Shown: one piece after another, positions 44,801 through 55,955 of the stretch | Layout: each line of letters starts with the position of its first letter | Numbering within the stretch: the first letter of the stretch is position 1 | Source: Asparagopsis taxiformis | Taxonomy: Eukaryota; Rhodophyta; Florideophyceae; Bonnemaisoniales; Bonnemaisoniaceae | Length of the DNA stretch: 64,000 nucleotides | Assembly (NCBI GenBank): GCA_030407315.1 | Contig: JALQPE010002063.1 | Coordinates: forward strand, 28,580-92,579 | Direction: 5' to 3' | The notes under the pieces: generated by a model | The model's input: the letters and a program-made list of their open reading frames with translations, nothing else | Told to the model about the DNA's origin: nothing | The model's database searches: none | Position numbers and translations under genes: made by a program

Positions 44801-45637
44801 TCCTCGTCCGAATGCTCTCAAATGGTCAACGTTCTTTCACAGGAGCTAGGGAGAGAAATAGATGTGGAAGACGAGGTAGTGAAAAACTGCTTCCAGGAAC
44901 CGGTTCTCCAGCTTCTCTCCCAGCGTCGAGGAAAGATATTGTCGGCGGATGGTGAAATTGTGACGTGGAGAGGGCATGGAGGTATATCTATTGACGAGGT
45001 CAAGGAGTACATGAATGGAAAATGTGATATGGCAGAGGGTGCTGTAGGTGTTTTCAAACGGTTCTTTACCGAAAGGTACGGAAGCGGAACAAGCGGGTGT
45101 GGAAAGTATGCCGAATGGGTGAGAAGAGTTTCTAGAAGCACTACGACAGAGTGGGGAAGGAAAACAGTGCAGAGGTCTGGCTCTCTAGAATCAGGAGCTA
45201 TCATCCATGCTGTTTGCCCTGAACAGAGGACATGTGAGGATGGTGCAACTTCACAAGCGATTCTGTACCCGGCGTCTCGTCTCACATCAGAGATAATGCG
45301 GGGAAGAATTAATTATGAACCGCGGTTTTTTATTGTTCTAGCGTTCTTTATCCTGAGGAACGAGAGTGCGAGAGATGAGCAAGGTACAGCTTATGGAGTT
45401 TGCCTGGGTTTGCAAAAAACTGATGAAGGAGTGTTCAAGGTCGAAGAGAGGCGACGAACAGTAATTGTGGAGATGAGTGAGGGAGTCACTGAGGTGTTTG
45501 GTATGCACTATTGCAATGGGAGTGTATGCGAATATGATGAGAACATGAGGGAGGTAAGGCACGGACCCGGACTGCTGGAGGGTGGAGAGATATATGCACT
45601 ATGTAGGCGAGACGGATTTCCACCGAGGGCTGCATGA
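41834..45637 (+). CDS. CACTA-like (CMC/KDZ-type) transposase, full length (1267 aa)
   Basis: Uninterrupted frame from ATG 41834 (AAGATGG) to TGA, with AATAAA 13 bases downstream. Residues ~1-90 have a basic N-terminus and a Ser/Asp-rich segment. The DDE-type core begins with VVVFLDPVGSIGDYPAVSH (D622, D629), continues LDVLGHTSNSPCHICSF with the C648/C651 pair, a helical region, and VHRLVEFCVHTLPAYG, then LIFERMHQPLKKGV with E940. The same arrangement (Asp block, CxxC, HxLxxxP, E ... H ... K) is seen in the Plavaka-like protein at 10923-13971, so both are distant members of one group. The CACTA terminus supports this class. It presumably cuts and joins element ends at the subterminal arrays. 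Exact catalytic residues need an alignment. Confidence 0.8.
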   Translation: MAPRRTPIRKKTTSRRTKARFDSLNVASPSKQLPGKLQGEIRSSDAACMNKEIPRGNELRRECTTDDLLESPIPMGDTIEGCIDVYSNNDEAGSDIYVASSTLMESEEATGRGSDSISTGGPIDRNAGDEACGDFKALLQWPAMYGALQLSGTQRMTRAHYEGTLFGMNFRRDPSEHVPSDSVMRQKILPFLRKHCYAKSCDIEFPIDLRKSGARAAQHRGAVGTRGTTDDRDNCGGMAKVRIVLPSTWALKDVQTRPIFKAFRSDANNRSSEGEKSTAECSIEDSFIAKCRRGVLSDPFVRTAVVPIDSDGKKGLKHIYVPDGTAIRIRCHPGARQVAVIERAKGFRKNDRDGGKPKRRRVAVTSLWELHARTIVTYEARHDGEHDVHVEKYLQPRMSHLLEWERQHALRAISQCVIGAGAKGKGTRAGDVITVLLPIGMEEGDIVPHVVLVNRYLKEQVGEASTMLLCFSPGASFAEARNPPDRLGSPNYEEIRVSGVFSDGFGDHRSQWHPASPREDAPCWGKLEDGRNYFVYRFLLYTDDFEPFTSRKGSFGGCYMLPLNLPPRKRGSYQAVRVIGLPPPGVSTNCVLRYIVQDIVRGSTEGFPTKNAEGEDVVVFLDPVGSIGDYPAVSHTLDVLGHTSNSPCHICSFRKYDLSSTGGTKNAYTSVVNGQTSTHARSKYRNASTRKDATETQLRTLGLAAEEGEDLPFHVLSTSLEAVQEEVPKTENGVSVVPAIFDPYRSAVIAPDHLLSGLAQDVLNACISAASPRIREVAELQILGALKKFRMGRQNRLFGTNNLLSMNMSDIFSVLLIAPMAFENAARMMDGKGEGHREKFDGAVKLVVMFQKLVSCISFMPVWWKDGPHEVETADGEGGRNEYILGRTVDYVETLNEYCRKVKGAGAHLDKPNVHRLVEFCVHTLPAYGSVKHVQELIFERMHQPLKKGVRMSNHQSEQLSALELVLADDWQTRVAIVLREIGMEPQHWSSSECSQMVNVLSQELGREIDVEDEVVKNCFQEPVLQLLSQRRGKILSADGEIVTWRGHGGISIDEVKEYMNGKCDMAEGAVGVFKRFFTERYGSGTSGCGKYAEWVRRVSRSTTTEWGRKTVQRSGSLESGAIIHAVCPEQRTCEDGATSQAILYPASRLTSEIMRGRINYEPRFFIVLAFFILRNESARDEQGTAYGVCLGLQKTDEGVFKVEERRRTVIVEMSEGVTEVFGMHYCNGSVCEYDENMREVRHGPGLLEGGEIYALCRRDGFPPRAA

Positions 45638-46645
45638 TTTTTAGGGAAGAATAAAATGAATAACCAGATGCATCACATATGAATTGTACACTCTAGGGCG
45701 TTGGTGGATTGGTGCAAAGTAGTGGGGAGAGGATCTGAGAGGATGGAGGGAGGTATGCTTACAGCAAAGTCATCGTTACGATGACTTTGCTGTAAGAAAC
45801 CGTTTCATTACAGCAAGAATTTTTACCGGGTAAAAAATCGCTATTTAAGTTAAGTTAAGTAACCAACTTTAGGATGTCCAGAGGACCTGCTCGTTGTAAG
45901 GAATATTGATCAACTGACGAGGAGGAAGCATTTTGAATCGACTAGGGTAGGAACGCAATGAGATTTGGTATGCAAGAAAACTGAATCGCAGTAGTGAATA
46001 GGTAGTTGAAAGAATTCATATTGATGTTCTTTGGTGTATTGTCCATTGGAGCACATTGAAAACCATTTATATGATCACCGTTTAAATAGTCTATGAATCC
46101 TTTGCAGCCGAGTACGCCAATAGGAAGAAATTCAAGCAGTGGCCTGCACGGGAACCGTTTATTTGTGAGTAGCAAAAGTTAGTGTAGAAATGAATTTTTC
46201 AGACTTGTAGGAGAGGTGGATCGTAGTAAATGTATAAAACTCACGTAGAATCGATTGATAGGAATCAATGGTACGGAAGAAGAAGCGAGGTGGAGAGTGT
46301 GGATGAAATAGGTTGTTGGAATATGAATGATAATTGACGTGGTGAGGTAAACGGGTTCGATTGCATTATATGCGCTAGAGGTACATACTATTAGGTGTAG
46401 ATTGATGGAAAGGGCTAAACGCTTTGTGGAGGTATCAGGATCAGGTAGAGTCAGAGGTGCTGAGCGGGTGCAGCGTAAGGTTCATCAGGACTGAAGGTAG
46501 GTAGGGGATGTCTTGTCCGGACAGTATATGAGAGGAAGCTGAGAGACGGGAAGCGCACTCGGAGGTACCACAATTGTGGATTTCATCGTCTACACAACAT
46601 TTGAACAGAGAACCGATTGAACGAACTGAGATTGCAGGGATTACA
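45638..46645. other. Spacer with half a fold-back hairpin (45753-45850)
   Basis: Contains AATAAA at 45650-45655, one TTACAGCAAAGTCATCG palindrome at 45761-45797 followed by a TTTTTACCGGGTAAAAA half-unit, and about 750 bp upstream of the ParB-like gene with nothing recognisable. Confidence 0.5.
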
Positions 46646-48891
46646 ATGGGAGACAATAGTATCATGAATACTACAGCGGAGAAGAGCAATTCTCCTTCTG
46701 CTGAAGAGAAAAGCATCACTATTGCTCAGTACAGCTCTTCTAAAGTGCAAGTTGATCCTCGCAAAGTGAAGTTTCCGACAGTGACCTCCCGTTTGGTGCG
46801 ACCGGGTCGTGTAAACGAACTGGCCAGCATTTTCATGGATAGAGGTTTCTCTACCACTGGAACTATGATTACAGTCTGCAAAATGGAAGATAACGAAGGA
46901 GACGAGTTTTACTGCATCGATGGCTCTCATCGCATAGCTGCTCTGCAACTATGCCTGGAGAAGTACTCAGGAAAGAACAGGGATTCCTTGGAATTGGTTT
47001 GGGTACAACAGTTGATTGCGCCGAACGGGCGTCTAATTTTCGATGCGCTGGAGGTTCTGAAACTGTCTCTCGAAGCCAATATACAAACTCACGATGTCGC
47101 TTCTGTGAGCATTGCCGACAATGTCTGTGCGGTCATAGAGTTTCTCAGGTTTTCCAACCAGATGGATCTTCCTGTTGTCCGGCTTATTCCTATTCTGAAA
47201 GAAGTGAGCTATATTCTGCCGTCCGACAGGAACCGTTCGGAGAACTCGTATAGGCAGTACATCAACATTGCGAAGGGGTTCAATCGCACAGACAGCGTTG
47301 CTTTCGTGTACTGGAGCTCTATCCCTAGCGTTTACAATGCTTTGGATAGGAACAGAGAAATCGAGGATGCAAGAACCGAGGGAAGAGATCCGGACTTTTC
47401 TCGAATTGACTCTGCCGATATGTACGGGTGCGTGCTCGATCTTGTCAATAACGCAATATTCCGCAATGGCACGGACGGACGCGGGACGCGCGATAAGGAG
47501 TGGTTCCAGTGGTTTGTGCTCGAGATGACAGCGTCGTGGACAAGGATGAGGAGGAAGAGAGGACTTGTCAGAAATATCGGAAGCGGAAGTCCGTTCACGA
47601 TGCGCACTTGGCTACTGGCTCTGTTGGCCATCTATGATATGGCAGAGGTCGTCCGCAAGTGGTTGAACTCTGCAACGATGGAGGAATTCGTGCGAACGGA
47701 TTTGGCAGCAGAAAACGCGAAGGAGGTCGGGGATAATGATCATCGCATTGGAGAGCGCATTGTATTCGTCCTTGTCGACTTTCATGACGACGTGGTAGAC
47801 AGAAGCAGTCTGAGAACCAAGAACGGGATGTTTACAAACAGTTTTTACGACAAACTGGAATATGCTACCGGGACAAAGGCAATGCAGGAGACGAAAGCGG
47901 AGGAGGAGAGGGAACGGAATCGCATGACCCCCGGAGAAATAGAAAAAGCACTTGTTGCTGGCGCCAAAGCAGAAGAGGAAGAAGCACCTACTGCCGCAGA
48001 ACAGGGAAATAATTCTACAGAGAAGGAAACGGTGGAAACTCCTGGTCCTGTTCAAGCAGAAGAAGGAGTATCTGCCGAAGCCCAAGTAGAGCAGGAAGTT
48101 TCTGCTGTTGTGGAGGAAGAACAGGAAATTACTCCAAATGTGGTGGCTGAAGAAGTGATTCCTGCTGTCGCGACGAAAGCAATAGAAGAGGCACCTCTGA
48201 GCACCCCGAAAGAAGCAGAAGACCGTCCTGCCGCAGCAAAAGAGGAGGACAGGAACGTCCTGCCACGCGTCTTGCAGCAGCTGAGAAGAGGGAAGCAGAA
48301 CGTCTTGCTGTTCTCCAAAAAGAACAGGAACGTCTTTCAGCTTCAAGGGCAGAGCGGGAAAGTCGTGCCAGGGATAATTCGCCGGGAAGGATTGTCAGAG
48401 AAGATCTTCCTCAGGGAAGGAAACAAAGCGGCGATACGCAAAGTCTGGATATCAACTTGGACAATAGTGGTCGCATGGACATAGACACGCCTGGACAACA
48501 AGCTGGAGATGCGCAGAACCGCTCTGTGATATTGAAACTTCGAATCAGGACACCAGAAACTAACAGCACTAGCCCGGCCGAAGTGGACAAGGAGAATTCG
48601 GGAAGAAGCAGGAGTTCTGGTGGAAGCGGCGATGAAAACGAGTCCAGGTTGGATAAGAAGCGAAGAAGGGAAGATACTAGCGCGAAGTTTTCTGAGCCCA
48701 ATACGCCGGATGACAACATTGAGATTGGGCCTCCCCGGGAAAAGAAGAGTAGAGTCAATGCAAGAAACAAACGACTGGAGAAGAAGCACCACTCTTCACT
48801 GACGAGCAAGAAAACTCCCTTCCAGACCGCACATTCGCAGAGGAGATACCTGAGAAGCTGCCTTTATGCGTTCCTTCCAACTCGAGAATGA
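46646..48891 (+). pseudogene. ParB-like N-terminal part of a ParB-like/dioxygenase protein, frame-broken
   Basis: Start at ATG 46646 (ACAATGG); the frame is open upstream only from a TTG. Residues 14-80 hold IAQYSSSKVQVDPRKV and VRPGRVNELASIF. CIDGSHRIAALQ gives D92-G-S-H-R96. A helical region follows (SIADNVCAVIEFLR, YINIAKGF, FVYWSSIP) shared with 51167-54819. The frame runs to 48484, but from ~48250 the conserved continuation (QERPATRLAAAEKREAE, then ARDNSPGRIVRED and LDKKRRRED) lies in another frame ending at 48891. From ~48770 the conserved path moves again (TGEEAPLFTDEQENSLP) and enters MKYY of the next frame. Two one-base deletions are likely; compare the same stretch at 32870-33000, which keeps the base lost near 48760. 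Confidence 0.7.
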
Positions 48892-49766
48892 AGTATTATA
48901 TCACAGAAGAAGACATTGATACAATCCGGACGGAGATAATGGAAGCAGCTGCAGGCTACTCTACTTTGGTATGTCCCCTCGGTTCTTGTGAAAGCCAACA
49001 ATACTTCAGCTACCAGAGAAGAATGATCGACGAGCTTGGTTACGTGGTGTTGCAAGACATTTTCTCTTCTACTACAGTGGGAGCAGCTACGCACGAGTTA
49101 TTCACACAGATGGCCAGCACATTCCAAGGTACTACAAGTGGCTCAAGTGCAAGTCAGAAGAACCCGTGGAAACCACTTCGACCGAAAGACAGCACTGGTG
49201 TATTCAAGACGGACCGGAAAAGCATCTGCGATGACCTTGAGCAAGAAAGCGCGCGGCAGTACAGGAACAAGCTGATTCTGGAGCTAGGTAAGGCGATTTG
49301 TGCGGAGAACCTGAAGCTCGGGTTTGGAAGAGAAGAAGCGGTGGTCTTTCCAGAAACGGGTCTTCGTCTGATTTTGACCGCAGAAGGTAGTCAGGAGCAA
49401 CTTATGCATACCGATGTTCCCGTCCGTGAGGGAACTGGAACTGGTCCTCTCAACTCGCCATCATATTTCATGATGGCTGCTGGTGCGGATGGGTTCATCA
49501 TTCGTATCGCCAAGTTCAGCCATGTGTGCCTAAGTCATCCAGCGAAAGACAAGTACCGCGTGCCAGTGACGAACGTGCGCATCCCACCGTATTCCCTGCT
49601 TGTATGCCGAACGGACGTGTATCACGGAGGAATGGGATTCGCGGAGGGTCGTTCTTCGGTGAGGTACCAGCATCCTATCCGGTCCCATCTATCACTGCGA
49701 ACTTCCAGGGAGAAGTTGCTACAGCCTCCCTTCAATGTCAACTACTGGGAGCGTTTAGATATCTGA
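48888..49766 (+). CDS. 2-oxoglutarate-Fe(II) dioxygenase domain (292 aa), own ATG
   Basis: Intact frame from ATG 48888. In the paralog at 51167 the same MKYY start is internal, so this is the C-terminal domain of a broken fusion; it could still be translated alone. It has LGYVVLQDIFSS, a helical lid (DDLEQESARQYRNKL), LRLILTAEGSQEQ, LMHTDVPV giving H174-x-D176, YFMMAAGADGFIIRI, and DVYHGGMGFAEGRSS with distal H246 and a following Arg in SSVRYQH. This is the H-x-D ... H ... R set of Fe(II)/2-oxoglutarate oxygenases. It differs from the PhyH-like form at 23219. The substrate is unknown; TET/JBP-like base oxidation is only one possibility. Confidence 0.72.
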   Translation: MKYYITEEDIDTIRTEIMEAAAGYSTLVCPLGSCESQQYFSYQRRMIDELGYVVLQDIFSSTTVGAATHELFTQMASTFQGTTSGSSASQKNPWKPLRPKDSTGVFKTDRKSICDDLEQESARQYRNKLILELGKAICAENLKLGFGREEAVVFPETGLRLILTAEGSQEQLMHTDVPVREGTGTGPLNSPSYFMMAAGADGFIIRIAKFSHVCLSHPAKDKYRVPVTNVRIPPYSLLVCRTDVYHGGMGFAEGRSSVRYQHPIRSHLSLRTSREKLLQPPFNVNYWERLDI

Positions 49767-49994
49767 TGAAATTAGTTCTTAATAGCATTCTATGGCAGGC
49801 ATCAAGGCCGCCTTCAAGTAAACGATGAAAGTTAGGCTAGTACATGACGTTTGCGTATGTAGACGGGTCAGGAGATATACAATACTCAATTTAATATGAG
49901 AAGGGGAGGAAACTATGGTGGGCACTACTAGAATAGAACAAGGTAATATCGCAGTCGTCTTTGGTTGCAACATTGAGGTGAGGAAGGCTTACAG
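49767..49994. other. 3' flank shared with 33005-33145
   Basis: Sequence after the dioxygenase stop matches the sequence after the deleted copy's linker (GGAGATATACAATACT and GGGCACTACTAGAATA are recognisable in both). No gene. Confidence 0.5.
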
Positions 49995-50215
49995 ATGATG
50001 CAGTTTCGCTGGGGTGCTGACAGCAAAGTCATCGTTACGATGACTTTGCTGTAAGAAATCAAATCATTACAGCGGCCACAATTTTTTACCGGGTAAAAAA
50101 TTCTTGCTGATTTTTTACCCGGTAAAATTTTCTCACCACTGTAATCAAACCTTTCCTTACAGCAAAGTCATCGTAACGATGACTTTGCTGTAAGCATCCC
50201 GGGTAAACGGCTTCG
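49995..50215. repeat. Fold-back hairpin element 5
   Basis: Left palindrome at 50022, right at 50156, two TTTTTACCCGGTAAAA copies between, and a right end GGTAAACGGCTTCGGCTGTA. Confidence 0.75.
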
Positions 50216-50769
50216 GCTGTAAGCGGTTGGGAGTTTCGTCCGTCTCCCACCCTGGGAAGGGTGAGAAGGGAAGTGTGGAGCCGGGAACATCGTACAACGA
50301 TGGTTTGGACGGCTGTTGACGGCTCTGGGGAGCACTCTGCGTCGTGCAAGCCTGGTTTGCGCTGGCTGCACTACCTGGTATTGAACGGTTCTGTGCGCAA
50401 AGTTTACTCATGAAGGAGGTAGGGTGTTGTGTACCACACCAACCATAGTTACTAACATTTGCAGTGTACTCTAGTGATGTAATTATTATTCTAGTTTCTA
50501 ACTATACAATGATATTAAGTAAGTCAGATGTGCACAGAGCATGGTCTAAGCCTAGCACGGTAGAGAAAGATGGAAGAAAGATTGAAGGGTAGGCATGCAG
50601 AAGTATGAAGGCAGCAGTATGTGTAGACTATGGCAGTGGTAAGAAAATATTTCATGCACCAAAGGGGGGCAGAGTGACAGTAGAGAGGTGGTGTGTAGGG
50701 GGAAGGTAGGTGGAGATGATGAAGGAGGACAACAGAAATGAGAGCGAGGGTTGAGACCAACGGCTTACA
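50216..50769. repeat. Hairpin flank, copy shared with 33600-34320
   Basis: Same order of segments as at 33600-34320, with internal deletions. No gene. Confidence 0.6.
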
Positions 50770-50945
50770 GATGGAGCAGTTTACCAGGGATGCTTACAGC
50801 AAAGTCATCGTTACGATGACTTTGCTGTCAGTGACTTTTCCATGATTTCTTTACCCGGGTAAAAAAATTCCTGGCCTCTGTAATGAAACCTTTCCTTACA
50901 GCAAAGTCATCGTAACGATGGCTTTGCTGTAAGGATCCTTGGTAA
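50770..50945. repeat. Fold-back hairpin element 6
   Basis: GTTTACCAGGGATGCTTAC at the left, palindromes at 50792 and 50896, and GGTAAAC at the right. It lies 220 bp upstream of the next ParB-like gene. Confidence 0.75.
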
Positions 50946-51166
50946 ACTGCCTGAGCTGTAATTGTCGTACAACGAAAAGTGATGTGGAAGGTTCGGATTG
51001 GTCAACCGCTGAATATCATTACCAGGGTGTATACTAATAGGAATATGTCAGTTCTCTGAGTTTCGCCTATCTTACTCAGCTTACGCAGCAAAACAGCTTG
51101 TCGTTCAGATCTTCTTCTCTCTTTCTCAATCTTTCACTCTTCGTTTGTCAATCACTCACCAAAGCA

Positions 51167-54100
51167 ATGGCTCAACAATCCCCCAACGCTTTCGACCGCC
51201 AGGTGCGCTCTGCCAGCCGCCGTGACAACGATTCTCCCACTCCTTCTCCCTCTCCTTCTCCCTCTCCTTCTCCTTCTCTGGCCCCCCCTGTCCCCATGGA
51301 CGTTTGCGAAGCTGCTGCAGCGCTGACCCAGCTCAGCCCAGCACCTAAGCCCGTCCCCTCCCCCCCTTCCGCTTCCGATCCCGCGGTTGTCCCGACAATC
51401 GACGCTGGCGTTCCCGCAACTCCGCTTCCGGCTCAATCTGCCGAAGCGGCGCCAGCCGTCGAGGGATCTGGTGCTCCTCTGCCTAGCTCGCCTGCTCCGG
51501 ACATGATCATCGCGTCCGGCAGCGACTTGGCAGAGGATGCGGAGAAGGTCGATGATCACAACGCTCGTGACATCGTACCGAACAAGCCTCTCCGCAGCAC
51601 CAGGCTGGCCTACCCTGGCACAGTGCCCATCCCGGTGGATGTGGACTACGACATAAGTCCGGAGAGCTGCCGAAACATTCCAGTCTTCATTTCCCCTCTG
51701 GATGTTTCTCCTCCGGCAGTCGTGTCCAGGGTGGTCAGGCCGCATCGCGTTGATGAGTTGAAGAAAACGTTTCTCACTCAGGGATTTTCCGTGATTGCTT
51801 CACGCGTGTCCGTCTGCGAGGTGATTGATTCCAATGCCAAAGTACGACTGCAATACGTCGATGGATCTCACCGAGTGACCGCGTTGAAGGCCATTCTCGA
51901 GTCGGCTGGACCTGCTCCTGCGAAGGACAGTCCAGAGTGGGAGGAGTTTGTCAAGTCTGACATCTACCGTCGCTTTGGAACTATTCCAGTCGACTTTCTC
52001 CTCCCACCGACTCGGCTTGGCCGGGATGTCTTCTGCTCCGAAGAAGTACTCCCGCTTTCACGGCTGATGAACTTCCACACCCACAATGTCAGCGAGGTAA
52101 CAGTTGCTGACAATGTGTGCTCTGTGATGGAGTTCATCAATATCCACCGCCTGGGAAAGAAGAAGATCGAGCCGACCGTTCAATACATTAAAGAACGGAA
52201 AGCGCTGAGCTGGATTCGTCCGAGACAGCTCATGCGCTACGTCTCGATCGCGCGAGGGTTCAAGACCATTGAAAGCCCTGCTTTCAAATACTGGTCGAGC
52301 ATCCCGAACAGGCCGGAGTTCGTTCAATTTTCTTCGACAGAGGATCTGGCTGGGTGTACGGTGAACTTGTTGTTCAATGGGTCGTTCAGGAGTGCTCCGG
52401 ATGTACAGAAGTGTTTCATCCTGGAGATGACGGCGCGCTACACTTGTAGCCGTCGGTCGGCCGGGCTGAAACCGTACTCGGTTGGTACCATTGGGCAGGA
52501 ATGGATTGCTGGTTTGTTGGAAATCTTCGGGTACGTGAAGGAGGTGGCCGAGTACTGGAACGTGTCGGATGTGTTGAGGATGCTGGATGGCTCAATTCCC
52601 AGCGTGGGTGACCCGAGCAAGAGCTTCGACATTCGCTCGCGCGTTGTCGAAGTTCTTGCTCAGATGGTCCCCAAGAAGGGGTGCTGGGCAGACTTCCGTC
52701 CCAAGGAAGGCCCCCCCGATGGTTACAAGTCGGAGAACATTTTTCCCCGTAAGAAGTCTGTCTTCGGGAAGGACGCCAGGAAAATGCTCCTGCGCGTCAC
52801 TGGGTACCGCGACATGATTATGCGGAAACGCTTTCACGCGATGTACCCAGACATCCCACATGCTGCGCTCCCAGCCACATGTGGTGATGATGCCCCCATC
52901 CCTTCCTCTTCCAATTCCTTGCCCATCCCTTCATCCTCCATTCCTTTGCCCCCACCACCTCAACTGGAATCTTCCAGCGATTCCGAGGTTGCCCCTGTTC
53001 CTGTCTCTACCCCTGCCGTGTCGGCATCCTCCCCTGCGGTGACCCCGGTCAAGCCGACTGCGCGTGGTCCCCAGGATGGCAGCGAACGCTCTGGTCCAGT
53101 TTCCCACGCCGGGACTGGTACCCCCAACCGTCCTGTCCAAGCCGCGCAGGAGCAGGTCTCACCGGCTTCGCAGCCTGAGCCTGCGACTCCGGCTGCCGAG
53201 CAGCACCCTGCTGCTCCGGCCCCCGCTGTCGAAGCTTCCCGTTCTGCATCTGCTAGCAGTTCGGGAAGCTCCAGCGATGACAGTTTCGTCCCTTCACCAT
53301 CCGGTGGGGTTGGACAGAAGACGGTTGCGAGGATTTCGACGGAGGGCCCTACTCCCGAGAATGTGGTCGAGGGCAGCAGTGCGAAGGGCGGTGCAGATCC
53401 TGACGAAGATGTCATTGAAGTCAGTGATTCTGCACCGCCCGGAGTGGAAACTTCTGGGAGGAAAGTGATGCCCAGAAGGAGTACCCGCCTGCAAGCGAGT
53501 CGTTCCGGTCGTGGTGGAACGGCGGGTGGTGCTGTGGAGGTCGTCGAGCTGGAGAGCGCCCCCGAGGATGCGGGTGAAAACTCCATCCTCGGGAAGCGTA
53601 ACTTGGAAGCCGCTTCTGCGACGCCCGAGCCTTCTACCAAAAAGAGAAGGCTCGGTGAGACTTCATCAAAGTCGTCGTCAAAGAAATCCAAGTCGGCTTC
53701 CCGAGGTCGCTCTCGGGAGCCGGTTCTCCAGTTCGACGACGCCCAGGAGAATCCCATTCCCGACAGTATCGTCGATGAGAATGTGGCCGCCGTTCTCCCC
53801 AGCGCAATTGCGTCTGGCAGCCGGATGAAGTACTATATGGAAAGTACGACGGTGGAGACGGTTCGGGCGGAAATGAGGGCGGCAGCATTCCAGGCAGCTG
53901 CATCGCCGGGTGCTGAGGATACGGTGGTGGACAGGTACTTTGCGGTGAAGAAGGCATTGTTGGAAAACTTGGGGGTTATTGTTATGGAAGGCCTGTTGGC
54001 ATCGTCCACGGCTGGTAATGCGACGCATGAGTTGTTCGGTCACTTCGCTAGGCAGTTCCCGCTGGTTGAGGAGGTTGAAAAACCCTCCCAGCAGTCTGAT

Positions 54101-54819
54101 TCTAACGATGACGACAGGGAGCCACAGGACGAGCCGCCAGCTTTCGCAAAGCCCGGCTTCGATCCTTCGCCGTGGCAGTTCATCCACAACGTGGGTGATG
54201 CGAAGGACCGCATGGATGGTGGTCGTGGGCGCCTCACTCTGCCGCGGCGTGAGTTGTGCGACAAGTTGGAGGAGGAAAATTTGGATATGTATAAGAACAA
54301 GTTGGTGTGCTCATGAGCTGTGCTGTTGTGGTGTTGTGCGGAGTTCTTGAAGTTGGGAATGGAGGGTGAGGATCCTGTCTTCTTCCCGAAGACAGGATTG
54401 CGGCTGCTTCTTACAGCAGATGGGGCTGCGGACCAGGATGGGCACACGGACTTCAGGGTAACGACGAATAGTGTTGGAAGTCCTACCAAGTCTCCATCAT
54501 ATTTCATGATGTCGAGCGGAGCCGATGGTTTCTTTATAGTAGTTGCCCCTTATAGTCATGTATGCCTGGTCAATCCGGACGCCGATATGTGGAAGGTTCC
54601 CCCTCTCACCTTTTAGGTGCCACCCTATTCCGTATTGGTTGGTCGCGGTGACCTTTACCATTACGGGGTCGGCTTCAGCCGAGGAGATCTTCCTGCAGGC
54701 GAAAGTTAGTCTATGGCCTGCCCACGCGCGGCCACATCTACTTGAAGACGGAGAAGGACGTCCTCACGGACCACATCCACACCGTCGAATATTACAAGTA
54801 CGATAGGAGCAATAGATAG
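51167..54819 (+). pseudogene. ParB-like / dioxygenase fusion, stops in the dioxygenase domain
   Basis: Start at ATG 51167 (GCAATGG). Residues 20-45 are a PSPSPS run from a CTTCTC microsatellite; a Pro/Ala-rich region follows. The ParB-like domain carries YVDGSHRVTALK (D232-R236). The helical region has VADNVCSVMEFI and YWSSIP. A long Pro/Ser linker with a basic segment (PSTKKRRLG, SSKKSKSASRGRSRE) leads to MKYYMEST, the dioxygenase start, in frame. A TGA at 54314-54316 interrupts after KNKLVCS. The same frame resumes LKLGMEGEDPVFF, DGHTDFRV (H-x-D), ADGFFIVV, and stops at TAG 54614-54616 before VPPYSVLVGRGDLYH. The last part (IYLKTEKDVLTDH) is in another frame to ~54819. The dioxygenase is therefore inactive in this copy; the ParB-like half remains open for ~1050 codons. 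Confidence 0.75.
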
Positions 54820-55289
54820 CATACCAGAAGTATTAAAACCTATACTACTGTTCCCTGCTAAAAAGTTCTGTCTTTCTCATCTCAACATTGTTATCTTAGC
54901 CCACTTTTCGGTTTCATCTATACATCTGGCCTTCATCTCATAGTTTAGTGCTACTCAGCAGATTGCTTGCTACTTTTTAATATTAGTCGACAACGTTGTA
55001 TGATTTTACTAGCTAGGCCGTAGGGGGAGACTAGTTTCAACCCTTGACAACGCGCACATTTCGACTACGAGAGCCGTCACTGTGATAAATTATTGGTAGA
55101 ATTTTCGTCTATCTTCCCACCTACACTAGGCTACCTATATATATACAGGGTATACCAGAACAGAGACCACGTGAGGTAAAATACTCCTGAGAGCTGCTCA
55201 CAGCCGTACAGACCTTTGCTGAGCAATTTTCCCGACTTCACACTTCGCTTCTCACCTTTACTAAGATGGGAGAACGACGAAACTCCCTG
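54820..55289. other. 3' flank, no gene seen
   Basis: A/T-rich sequence with a short TA run (55136-55146). The last ~70 bases are the inverse of the hairpin flank seen at 36130-36170. Confidence 0.4.
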
Positions 55290-55680
55290 CTGCTTACAGC
55301 CGAAGCCGTTTACCAGGGTTCCTTACAGCAAAGTCATCGTTACGATGACTTTGCTGTAAGAAAAGAAAACATTACAGCAGCCACGATTTCTTTACCGGGT
55401 AAAAAAATTTGTGCCGCTGTAATGATTTGCTGTAAGGAACCGTTTCCTTGCAGTGGCCAAAGAATTTTTTACCGGGTAAAAAATCAGCAAGAATTTTTAC
55501 CGGGTAAAAAATTGTGGCCGCTGTAATGATTTGCTGTAAGAAAACGTTTCATTACAGCGGCCACAATTTTTTTACCCGGTAAAGAAATCGTGGCTGCTGT
55601 AATGATTTGTTTTCTTACAGCAAAGTCATCGTAACGATGACTTTGCTGTCAGCATCCCCGGTAAACGGCCCGCACTGTAA
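55290..55680. repeat. Fold-back hairpin element 7 (longest)
   Basis: Outer palindromes at 55323 and 55614. Between them four or more TTTTTACCSGGTAAAAA palindromes alternate in orientation with CAGCGGCCACAATTTTT phrases. Ends GTTTACCAGGGTTCC and GGTAAACGG. Confidence 0.75.
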
Positions 55681-55955
55681 TGGGGTGACTGCTTCTCCTA
55701 CATCGCTCTCTTACTGGTGTTCTACATGCTGCGTTGCTACACAATTTCTCACTCACATCTTTCTAGTTCTCTCCTTTTCGTATCCATAGGTAAAGCAGTA
55801 GAAAAGTGGATAGTTTGCACTCCAGGCCGCAGATGCCTTCCTGCAGTCATGTCACGATTGTTGTAGTCTAGTCTATAATATCTAGCGCTCTTGCAAGATG
55901 ATGCACAGTCTATTGTCTCTGCCAATGCGTGTTTACTCAAATCTATCAAAGTAGC

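Noticed and set aside
1731..54316. Reassignment of TGA to a sense codon, because two genes have an in-frame TGA
   Set aside because: The intact genes at 23219 and 41834 end with TGA, the two internal TGA codons align with different residues, and other breaks are frameshifts or TAG.
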